A stretch of DNA of 18,966 nucleotides, from assembly GCA_003022685.1 (NCBI GenBank), contig PXSV01000148.1, forward strand, positions 767 to 19,732, read 5' to 3'. Shown here one piece after another: positions 12,444-18,966 of the stretch. Under the pieces are notes generated by a model, which saw nothing but the letters and a program-made list of their open reading frames with translations, was not told where the DNA came from and made no database searches. The translations under genes were made by a program, and so were the position numbers. Each line of letters starts with the position of its first letter. Within the stretch, counting starts at the first letter, position 1. The stretch is from Halobacteriales archaeon SW_9_67_24 (GTDB lineage: Archaea; Halobacteriota; Halobacteria; Halobacteriales; Halococcaceae).

Positions 12444-13874
12444 ATGGCTACCACATCGACGGCACACCACGAGCGGCCCTACATCGACGGGCAGTGGGAG
12501 AACGGCGACGGCGTGATCGAGGTCCGCGATCTCGCCGAGGGTGGCGTGTTCGCCCAGATCGCCGTCGCGAGCCCGCTCCACGCCGAGGCCGCGCTCGATG
12601 CCGCCGAGGCCGCACAGCCGGCGATGGCCGACTCGACAATCCCCCAGCGGGGTGCGTGGCTCGAATCGATCGCCGCGGGCCTGCGCGACCGGAAGGCCGA
12701 ACTCGCGGAGGTCATCGTTCGGGAGGCGGGCAAGCCGATTTCGAGCGCGCGCGGCGAGGTCGAGTCAGCCGCCGAGCGCTTCGAGCGCGCCGTCGAGGAG
12801 GCCCGGAATCTCGACGGCGAGTTCCGTCAGGGGACGACCGCGGGTCACGAGGGCTGGGAAGCGATCACCAAACCCGAACCCCGAGGGACGGTGCTCTGTA
12901 TCACGCCATACAACTACCCGCTCTCGACGACCGCACTCCAAGTCGCGCCCGCGCTCGCCGCCGGCAACAGCGTCGTGCTCAAGCCCGCGAGCAAGACACC
13001 CGTGAGCGCCGCGATCCTGACCGACGTCATCGCCGCGACCGACGTGCCGACGGGGGCGTTCAACTTCGTTCCCGGCCACGGGAGCTCGATCGGCGACGTG
13101 CTCGCCGGCTCGAATGCCGTCGACGCGATCGCGATGACCGGCTCGTCGGGCGCGGGCGAGCACGTCGCGCGCCAGAGCGGCATCGTGGACCTCCACATGG
13201 AGCTCGGGGGGAACGCGCCCGCCGTCGTCTTTCCCGATGCCGATCTCGATGCAGCCGCCGCAGCGTGTGCGAAGGGCGGGCTCAAGTACGCCGGCCAGCG
13301 GTGTTCGGCGATCAGCCGCGTGCTGGTCCACGAGTCGATCCATGACGACCTCGTCGAGCGGATCGACCGCGAAATGGACGCCTATCCGACGGGTGATCTC
13401 TTCGCGGAGGACACCGCACTGGGCCCGCTCATCGACAACGACCAGGCCGACTGGGTCGAGGAGCTCGTCACCGATGCAGTGGATCGGGGTGCCGAAACCG
13501 TTCGCGGCGGCGGCCGCGACGGCCAGTTCTTCGAGCCCACCCTCCTCGGCGGCGTTCCCGAGACCGCACGCCTCGTCGCCGACGAGCAGTTCGGGCCCGT
13601 GGTTCCGGTGACGACGTTCGCCGACGAGGATCACGCGATCGAGATCGCCAACGGGACCGACCTCGCGCTCGATGGCTGCGTCTTCACCACCGAGTACGAC
13701 CGTGCGCTCCGGGTCGCCGAACGCATCGACGCCGGTGCAGTCCGGATCAACGGCGCACCCTCGCACGGTCTCGGCGACATCCCGTTCGGCGGGAACGGGA
13801 AGTCGGGGATCGGCCGCGAGGGGATCGACACGAGCATCGAAGCGTTCATTCGCCACAAGAGTATCGTCCTCTAA
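12444..13874 (+). CDS. NAD(P)-dependent aldehyde dehydrogenase, GapN/lactaldehyde dehydrogenase-like
   Basis: This 476-aa soluble ALDH-superfamily enzyme oxidises an aldehyde to an acid. Catalytic residues are in place: N157 in ITPYNYPL, K180 in VVLKPASKTP, E253 in MELGGNAPAVVF and nucleophile C287 in KYAGQRCSAISRVLV. The segments EPRGTVLCITPYNYPL, GLKYAGQRCSAISRV, GPLIDNDQADWVEELV and IPFGGNGKSGIGREGI resemble non-phosphorylating glyceraldehyde-3-phosphate dehydrogenase (GapN) and its lactaldehyde/succinate-semialdehyde relatives. The substrate cannot be decided by eye. The start ATG has an AT-rich element 24-33 bp upstream. PEP carboxylase follows after 7 bp, so the pair is an operon; that context mildly favours a central-carbon substrate such as glyceraldehyde-3-phosphate. 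Confidence 0.88.
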   Translation: MATTSTAHHERPYIDGQWENGDGVIEVRDLAEGGVFAQIAVASPLHAEAALDAAEAAQPAMADSTIPQRGAWLESIAAGLRDRKAELAEVIVREAGKPISSARGEVESAAERFERAVEEARNLDGEFRQGTTAGHEGWEAITKPEPRGTVLCITPYNYPLSTTALQVAPALAAGNSVVLKPASKTPVSAAILTDVIAATDVPTGAFNFVPGHGSSIGDVLAGSNAVDAIAMTGSSGAGEHVARQSGIVDLHMELGGNAPAVVFPDADLDAAAAACAKGGLKYAGQRCSAISRVLVHESIHDDLVERIDREMDAYPTGDLFAEDTALGPLIDNDQADWVEELVTDAVDRGAETVRGGGRDGQFFEPTLLGGVPETARLVADEQFGPVVPVTTFADEDHAIEIANGTDLALDGCVFTTEYDRALRVAERIDAGAVRINGAPSHGLGDIPFGGNGKSGIGREGIDTSIEAFIRHKSIVL

Positions 13875-13881
13875 CGGAACA

Positions 13882-16569
13882 ATGACGCTACACGGTCGCA
13901 CGGTCGGCCGGGACGTCCGGGAGCTCGGTGCGCTGGTCGGCGAGGTCCTCGAAGCACAGACCTCGACCGACGCGTTCGAGACGGTCGAGGAGCTCCGGAC
14001 GACCGCCATCGAGTATCGCAACGACGAACGCGACTCGCGCGACGAGCTCGACCGGACGCTCCGGGGGCTCGATCCCGATCTCGCGGTCACGGTCGCGCGC
14101 GCGTTCACCACCTACTTCGAGATGGTGAATCTCGCCGAGGAGCGCGAACGCGTCCGGGCGATCCGGACCGCCTCCCAGGAGGGATCGCTCGCGGACAGCC
14201 TGAGCGCCGCCGTCGAGAGTCTCGCCGACCGCGATCCCGAGGTCGTCGAGCGGATTTTGGGGGACGTGCTGATCGAACCGACCTTCACCGCCCATCCAAC
14301 CGAAGCCCACCGCAAGACGGTCAAGGCGAAGCTCCGCACGATCGCGGACCACCTCGTGGAGCTCGACGAGCGCCGGCTGACCGACACCGAACGCGCGCAG
14401 CTGGAGGAGGCGCTCGAAGCCCAAGTCACGAGCCTCTGGGGAACTCGCCAGATCCGCGAACGCCAGCCCGAACCGCTCGACGAGGCTCGCAACGTCCACT
14501 GGTATCTCGAAAACACCCTCTTCGATACGACCGGCGAGGTCTACCGGGAGGTCGAGGACGCGCTCGGGGCGGAGTTCGACGACATCGCGATTCCCAAGCT
14601 GTTCGAGTTCCGGTCGTGGGCCGGCAGCGACCGCGATGGCAACCCCTACGTCACCCCCGAGGTGACGAGCGAGACCCTCGCCAGGCAGCGCCGGAGCGTT
14701 CTGGAGAAGTACCAGGAAGCGCTCGCCGACCTGTCGAGCGTGCTCGCCCACGACGCCGACCGGCTCGACACGGGCGAAACGTTCGACGACCGACTCGCCG
14801 CGAACCGCAAGCGATTCCCCACGCTCGCCGATCAGGCCCGCGAGCGCTACCCCGACGAACCCTACCGTCAGCACCTCCGGCTGATGGGCGAGCGCCTCGA
14901 ACGCATCGGGGACGTCCGGCCGAACGGCTACGACGAGGTGGCCGAGTTCACCGCCGACCTCGATGCGGTGGCGACCAGCCTCAGGGCGAACGGCGGCGAG
15001 CGGATCGCCGCGGTCCACATCGATCCGCTCGAACGACAGGCCGAGACCTTCGGCTTCTGCCTCGCGGGCCTCGACCTCCGGGATCACCAGGAGAAACACA
15101 CCGAGGCCATCGCCGCGGCGCTCGGCCGCGAGGACATCGCCTACGAGAGCCTCGACGAGGACGAACGCATCGAACTCCTGACCGAGGCCATCCTCCAGGA
15201 CGCGCCGCTGATCGACGTCACTGACCACGAGGGGCTGTTCGACCCCGCGGCGCGCGTTCTCGAACGGTTCGACCGGCTGAACGACTGGCAGCGCGAGTAC
15301 GGCGCGGACGCCATCGACACCTACTGCATCTCGATGGCCGAGAAGCCGAGTCACGTGCTCGAAGTCCTCTTCCTCGCCGACCAGGCGGGCGCGGTCGAGC
15401 TTCCCGAATACTGTGGCATCGACGTCGTGCCGCTGCTCGAAACCGAGGCCGCACTCGACGGCGCGCGCGAAATCATGGGCACCCTGTTCGAGAACGAGGC
15501 GTACGGCCAGGCGCTCGCCGCACGCGGCAACCTCCAGGAAGTAATGCTCGGCTACTCCGATTCGAACAAGGAGAACGGGTTCTTCGCCGCGAACTGGGAC
15601 CTCTACCGCAACCAGCGTCGACTCGCCGACATCGTGGACGATCACGACGTCGACCTCCGGCTGTTCCACGGCCGCGGCGGCTCGATCTCCAGGGGTGGTG
15701 GCCCGATGAACGAGGCGCTGCTCGCGCTGCCGAACGAGACCGTCAATGGCCAGGTCAAGTTCACCGAGCAGGGCGAGGCGATCGCCGAGAAGTACGCCAA
15801 CCCCCGCATCGCCGAACGCAACATGGAGCAGATGCTGAACGCCCAGATCCGCGCGCGGGCGCGGTCGCTCGATCGGCCCGCCGAGGACGTGCCCGCGGAG
15901 TGGATCGACGCCGCCGCGACGATCGCCGACGCGGCCCGCACAGCGTACCAGGGCTTACTCGACACGGAGGGGTTCGTCTCGTACTTCGAGCAGGCAACGC
16001 CGATCACCGTGATCGAGGAGCTCAACATGGGCTCGCGGCCCGCTTCGCGGTCGGGCGAGCGCACAGTGGAGGACCTTCGGGCGATCCCGTGGGTGTTCTC
16101 GTGGACCCAGTCGCGATGTATTCTGCCTGGCTGGTACGGTCTCGGGGCCGGAATCGAAGCCTATCTGGAGGAGGGTGGTTCGACCGACACGCTCCAGGCG
16201 ATGTACGACGAGTGGGCCTTTTTCCGGACGACGATCGACAACGCCGCGCTCGCGCTCGCGCGCACCGACATGGAGATCGCGAGCGAGTACGCCGCGGTCG
16301 CCGACGACGACCTCGAAGAACGCTTCTTCCCGGTATTCGAGGCCGAGTACGAGCGCGCCGCCGAGTTCGCCACGACCGCCGGCGACCGCGACGACCTCGT
16401 GACCCGCGAGTGGCTCCGGGAGAGCCTCCGTCGCCGGAACCCCTACGTCGACCCGCTGAATCTGCTCCAGACTCACCTCCTCGACCGCGAACACCGCACC
16501 GAGACGGAAAAGCGGGCGCTGCGCTTGACGGTCAAGGGGATCGCCGCCGGGATGAAAAACACCGGCTGA
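13882..16569 (+). CDS. ppc: Phosphoenolpyruvate carboxylase (bacterial type)
   Basis: The 895-aa enzyme makes oxaloacetate from PEP and bicarbonate, the main anaplerotic reaction. It is full length for the bacterial/plant type, not the short archaeal PpcA. Motifs in order: FTAHPTEAHRKT with catalytic H138; WAGSDRDGNPYVTPE; MLGYSDSNKENGFFAANW (555-572); FHGRGGSISRGGGP (595-608) with the glycine-rich PEP loop; KFTEQGEAIAEKYANPRIAE; RAIPWVFSWTQSRCILPGWY; and the C-terminal RRNPYVDPLNLLQTHLL to AAGMKNTG. The Gly found in GSxGRGG of many relatives is Ser603 here. The C-terminal Asn in KNTG corresponds to the region used for aspartate inhibition in bacterial enzymes. It is co-transcribed with the aldehyde dehydrogenase and convergent with the epimerase gene. 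Confidence 0.97.
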   Translation: MTLHGRTVGRDVRELGALVGEVLEAQTSTDAFETVEELRTTAIEYRNDERDSRDELDRTLRGLDPDLAVTVARAFTTYFEMVNLAEERERVRAIRTASQEGSLADSLSAAVESLADRDPEVVERILGDVLIEPTFTAHPTEAHRKTVKAKLRTIADHLVELDERRLTDTERAQLEEALEAQVTSLWGTRQIRERQPEPLDEARNVHWYLENTLFDTTGEVYREVEDALGAEFDDIAIPKLFEFRSWAGSDRDGNPYVTPEVTSETLARQRRSVLEKYQEALADLSSVLAHDADRLDTGETFDDRLAANRKRFPTLADQARERYPDEPYRQHLRLMGERLERIGDVRPNGYDEVAEFTADLDAVATSLRANGGERIAAVHIDPLERQAETFGFCLAGLDLRDHQEKHTEAIAAALGREDIAYESLDEDERIELLTEAILQDAPLIDVTDHEGLFDPAARVLERFDRLNDWQREYGADAIDTYCISMAEKPSHVLEVLFLADQAGAVELPEYCGIDVVPLLETEAALDGAREIMGTLFENEAYGQALAARGNLQEVMLGYSDSNKENGFFAANWDLYRNQRRLADIVDDHDVDLRLFHGRGGSISRGGGPMNEALLALPNETVNGQVKFTEQGEAIAEKYANPRIAERNMEQMLNAQIRARARSLDRPAEDVPAEWIDAAATIADAARTAYQGLLDTEGFVSYFEQATPITVIEELNMGSRPASRSGERTVEDLRAIPWVFSWTQSRCILPGWYGLGAGIEAYLEEGGSTDTLQAMYDEWAFFRTTIDNAALALARTDMEIASEYAAVADDDLEERFFPVFEAEYERAAEFATTAGDRDDLVTREWLRESLRRRNPYVDPLNLLQTHLLDREHRTETEKRALRLTVKGIAAGMKNTG

Positions 16570-16620
16570 CGGCGTTTCGCGGCGGTTCATCAGTGAGCCG
16601 AGGGGAAAAGGGGACCGACA

Positions 16621-16637
16621 CCCGCCACCACGGCGGG
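16621..16637. terminator. Hairpin between convergent ppc and epimerase genes
   Basis: CCCGCC and GGCGGG form a perfect 6-bp stem around ACCAC in the 85-bp gap between two convergent stop codons. There is no adjacent T run, so it is only a candidate bidirectional end signal. Confidence 0.3.
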
Positions 16638-16654
16638 ACAGCACGGCCGTCACC

Positions 16655-17917
16655 TCACAGTCGTCGCAGGGTCGCCATCGACTCCAGCAGCGCGCGGCCG
16701 TTGTGGTAGGCAGCCTTGTAGACCGCTCCCTTCCGCCCGACCGGTTCGAGATCGTCGTCCACGCCGGCGTGCCACTCACCGTGCTCGCGGTCGATCTGAT
16801 GCCGGTCGAGGAACTCGTAGGTCTCGGTGAACACGTCGAGATACGTCCGGTCGCCGGTGTGCTCGTACATCCGGATCGCGCTCGTCAGACACTCCGCCTG
16901 GACCCACCAGGCTTTGACCCGGAACCGCGCCGGTTCGCCGAACCCGCCGTAGAAGTAGAACCCGCCGTGATCGTCGTCGTACCCGTATTCGATCGCGTAC
17001 TCCCAAAGCGTCTCGTACAGGTCGGTGAACGGGTCGACCGCGAGCCCGAGCGCGTCCGCGGCCTCCATCGTCAGCCAGACGTTCTCGAGGTCGTGGCCGT
17101 AGGAGACGATCCGGAACGCTTCGTCGTCGGTCTTCGGGTGCCACTCCGGGGTGTACTTGTCGGTACAGGCCCCCAGCTCCGTCCGGACGACGGTCGTGGT
17201 GAGAACGTCGAGCAGTTCGTGGAGGCGTCGCCGCCCCCGTTCGGTTCCGAACGCCCGGTAGTACGCCGTGAACCCCTCCAGGAGGTGGAGGTGGGTGTTC
17301 ATCAGCTTCAGCGTCGGATCGAGCACGTCCTCGGCCGATTCCTTCGGCGACCAATCGGGTTCGATGGCGTCGAGATACGTCCGTCCCTCGGTGATCGGCT
17401 CCCACGCCGGGGTGAAGTACTCGACGTAGCCGCCGTGGTCGTCGTCCTTCGCGTTCCGGTCGAGCAGATCGACGAGTTCGTGGGCGTGTGCGGCCGCCCG
17501 TTCGTCGCCGGTCGCGCGGTGGTACTCCGAGAGCGCGTAGAGACCGAACGCCTGGCCGTAGAGGTGTTTGTTCGGCTTTACAACGGTCCCGTCGCGGCCG
17601 ACTTCCCAGACGAACCCGCCGTTGTCGTCGTCCCACAGCTCGCCGACGAGGAACGCGAAGCCGTGGTCGGCGACGTCGCGGTACTCGGACCCGTACCCCT
17701 CCCGGACGAGTCGTGCGGCCAGCCACGCCATCCGCGCCTGCGTGACGACCTGCTTGTGATCGTTGCCGGCGAAATCCCCCTCCCGGTCGTAGCTCGTGAG
17801 GAACCCGCCCTCGTCGTCGATACACCGCGGAAACCAGAACCCGAGGACGTTCTCCCGTAGCGTCTCTTCGAGTTCCGGCAAATACCGATCGGCGAGGGCC
17901 GACGCGGGGGGTGTCAC
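16655..17917 (-). CDS. AGE-family sugar 2-epimerase, cellobiose 2-epimerase-like
   Basis: This 420-aa (alpha/alpha)6-barrel protein belongs to the N-acylglucosamine 2-epimerase superfamily. Hallmarks are KHLYGQAFGLYALSEYHRAT (117-136), NTHLHLLEGFTAYYRA (207-222), SYGHDLENVWL (272-282), KAWWVQAECL (335-344) and the C-terminal KAAYHNGRALLE (401-412). H275 and H405 match the acid/base histidines of cellobiose 2-epimerase, with H209 or H211 as the third. These enzymes epimerise a reducing-end sugar at C2 (glucose to mannose); mannose isomerase and related activities are possible too. The start is a GTG at 17917: TTATTC at 17941-17946 lies about 25 bp before it. The frame is open to 18058, but the extension is unlike the family and reaches the tyrS promoter. 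Confidence 0.88.
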   Translation of the reverse strand: MTPPASALADRYLPELEETLRENVLGFWFPRCIDDEGGFLTSYDREGDFAGNDHKQVVTQARMAWLAARLVREGYGSEYRDVADHGFAFLVGELWDDDNGGFVWEVGRDGTVVKPNKHLYGQAFGLYALSEYHRATGDERAAAHAHELVDLLDRNAKDDDHGGYVEYFTPAWEPITEGRTYLDAIEPDWSPKESAEDVLDPTLKLMNTHLHLLEGFTAYYRAFGTERGRRRLHELLDVLTTTVVRTELGACTDKYTPEWHPKTDDEAFRIVSYGHDLENVWLTMEAADALGLAVDPFTDLYETLWEYAIEYGYDDDHGGFYFYGGFGEPARFRVKAWWVQAECLTSAIRMYEHTGDRTYLDVFTETYEFLDRHQIDREHGEWHAGVDDDLEPVGRKGAVYKAAYHNGRALLESMATLRRL

Positions 17918-17939
17918 ACTGTGATCGATTGCAGTCGCT

Positions 17940-17949
17940 CGAATAACGG
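17940..17949 (-). promoter_or_regulatory. Candidate TATA element of the epimerase gene
   Basis: The minus strand reads CCGTTATTCG, placing TTATTC about 25 bp before the GTG at 17917. The spacing is typical of haloarchaeal leaderless mRNAs and is the main argument for that start. Confidence 0.45.
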
Positions 17950-18042
17950 TTTCGCTCCCCGCGGTCCCGGGCGCAACCCGACCATCCGATCGGCGCGAGG
18001 AGGTGTCGCCCGGCCGAACACGGTGGGGGCACGAAAGGAATC

Positions 18043-18050
18043 GCTTAACC
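18043..18050 (+). promoter_or_regulatory. Candidate TATA element of tyrS
   Basis: GCTTAACC lies with its TTAA 25-28 bp before the tyrS ATG, in the 155-bp divergent gap, consistent with a leaderless transcript. Confidence 0.45.
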
Positions 18051-18072
18051 GCGCGCACGGGACAGGGGTCGT

Positions 18073-18966
18073 ATGGACCACGCGGAGCGAAGGCGGCTCG
18101 TGGGGCGGAACACGGCCGAGGTCGTCACCGACGAGGAGCTCGACGGACTGCTGGCCGGGAACGATCCGACGGTGTACATCGGCTACGCGCCGACCGGCGA
18201 GATGCACATCGGCCCCTTCACCACGATCCGCAAACTCGCCGACTTCCTCCGCGCCGACCTCGACGTCACGGTTCTGATCGCGGATCTCCACGCCCATCTC
18301 GACGACGAGAAAAGCCCGTTCGATTTGCTCGACGCCCGTTCGGCGTACTACCGCGAGGCGATCGAGGGGATGGTCGAAGCGGCCGGGGCCGACCCCGAGA
18401 AAATCGAGTTCGTGCGCGGGCGCGAGTTCGAACTCGATGCGGAGTACTCGCTCGACCTCCTCCGGATGGCGGCCGACACCACGATCTCGCGGGTCCAGCG
18501 CGCCGGCAGCGAGGTCGTTCGCCGGGCCGAGAACCCCAATCTCGGCGGGCTGCTCTACCCGCTGATGCAAACCCTCGACGTCGAGGCGCTCGACGCCGAC
18601 ATCGCCTACGGCGGGATCGACCAGCGCGGGATCTACATGCTCAGCCGCGAGCTGTTCGACGATCGCGACGAGGAGCCACCGGTCTGCGTGTTCGCCCCGC
18701 TGCTCTCCGGTCTCTCGGGGGGGAAGATGAGCGCCTCCGACGAAGGCTCGAAGGTCAACCTCACCGACAACCCCGATACTGTGGCGAAGAAGCTTCAGGG
18801 CGCGTACTGCCCGCAGGGCGAGGTCGAGAACAACGGAGTGCTCGAATACCTCGAACACCTCGTCTTCCCGATCCTCGACGAGCGCGGCGAATCGTTCGAA
18901 ATCGAGCGTCCCGAGGAGTACGGTGGCGACCTCGTCTACGAGCACTACAACGACCTCGAAGCGGAC
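18073..18966 (+). CDS. Tyrosyl-tRNA synthetase-like protein (5' part, variant HIGH motif)
   Basis: The first 298 codons of a class I synthetase are present; the C-terminus lies beyond the window. It resembles archaeal TyrRS: YIGYAPTGEMHIGPFTTIRK (35-54), LIADLHAHLDDEKS, YPLMQTLDVEALDADIAYGG (162-181) and LSGGKMSASDEGSKVNL. Tyrosine-pocket positions known from the Methanocaldococcus jannaschii enzyme (Y32, Y151, Q155, D158, Q173) are matched here as Y35, Y162, Q166, D169 and Q184 with the same spacing, so tyrosine is the likely amino acid. The ATP-binding HIGH motif is HIGP (P48) and KMSKS is KMSAS (K218-S222). The sequence differs clearly from the haloarchaeal TyrRS I remember, which has HIGH, so it may be a second copy. 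The start ATG fits a TATA element about 25 bp upstream. Confidence 0.88.
   Translation, partial: MDHAERRRLVGRNTAEVVTDEELDGLLAGNDPTVYIGYAPTGEMHIGPFTTIRKLADFLRADLDVTVLIADLHAHLDDEKSPFDLLDARSAYYREAIEGMVEAAGADPEKIEFVRGREFELDAEYSLDLLRMAADTTISRVQRAGSEVVRRAENPNLGGLLYPLMQTLDVEALDADIAYGGIDQRGIYMLSRELFDDRDEEPPVCVFAPLLSGLSGGKMSASDEGSKVNLTDNPDTVAKKLQGAYCPQGEVENNGVLEYLEHLVFPILDERGESFEIERPEEYGGDLVYEHYNDLEAD

Noticed and set aside
13888..15669. 593-codon minus-strand frame opposite ppc
   Set aside because: The PEP carboxylase motifs on the plus strand are unambiguous; the antisense frame has repetitive composition and no motifs.
17918..18058. N-terminal extension of the epimerase to the GTG at 18058
   Set aside because: The extension is unlike AGE-family N-termini and covers TATA-like elements for both divergent genes.
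17914..18945. 343-codon minus-strand frame opposite tyrS
   Set aside because: It overlaps the tyrosyl-tRNA synthetase frame and the divergent promoter region; it is a compositional shadow.

Overview
The window is chromosomal DNA of a haloarchaeon. It is very GC-rich with strong GC at third codon positions, and the proteins are acidic. The ribosomal proteins and RNA polymerase subunits are archaeal types (L18e, RpoD, RpoK, RpoN). Many genes have an AT-rich TATA-like element about 25 bp before the start codon, as expected for leaderless haloarchaeal transcripts. The genus cannot be fixed from this sequence. I see no mobile elements, CRISPR arrays or plasmid functions.

Layout, left to right. 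(1) 1-1107, minus strand: the 5' part of a sirtuin, a 66-aa HTH protein, and a GAF-domain protein that overlaps the HTH gene by 17 bp. (2) 1263-4092: an acyl-CoA dehydrogenase (minus) divergent from an APH-fold kinase plus MaoC-type hydratase operon (plus). The dehydrogenase and kinase resemble the two halves of eukaryotic ACAD10/ACAD11 and the bacterial LvaC/LvaA pair, so this looks like a split module for 4-hydroxyacyl-CoA catabolism. (3) 4343-10445, minus strand: a long information-processing operon read as tRNA-Ser(GCU), S13, S4, S11, RpoD, tRNA-Leu(CAG), L18e, L13, S9, RpoN, RpoK, enolase, S2. Most junctions overlap by 1-7 bp or abut, and both tRNAs lie only 15-17 bp before a ribosomal protein start codon. 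(4) 10629-11672, plus: an Mrp/ApbC Fe-S carrier ATPase, divergent from the tRNA-Ser promoter, with an apparent small in-frame deletion next to its switch region. (5) 11741-12262, minus: an unrecognised protein with a possible zinc-binding Cys/His set. (6) 12444-16569, plus: an aldehyde dehydrogenase 7 bp upstream of a full-length bacterial-type PEP carboxylase. (7) 16655-17917, minus: an AGE/cellobiose 2-epimerase-family protein. (8) 18073-end, plus: the 5' part of a tyrosyl-tRNA synthetase-like gene with an altered HIGH motif.

How the genes work together: region 3 co-expresses translation and transcription components with one glycolytic enzyme, enolase. Region 6 may link triose-phosphate or aldehyde oxidation to PEP carboxylation. 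Region 2 is the best candidate for an under-described system: kinase, unusual acyl-CoA dehydrogenase and hydratase could together move a 4-hydroxyl group to the 3 position so that beta-oxidation can proceed. Every gap between genes is shorter than 300 bp. The gaps hold candidate promoters and hairpins, listed where supported; nothing else is visible in them.
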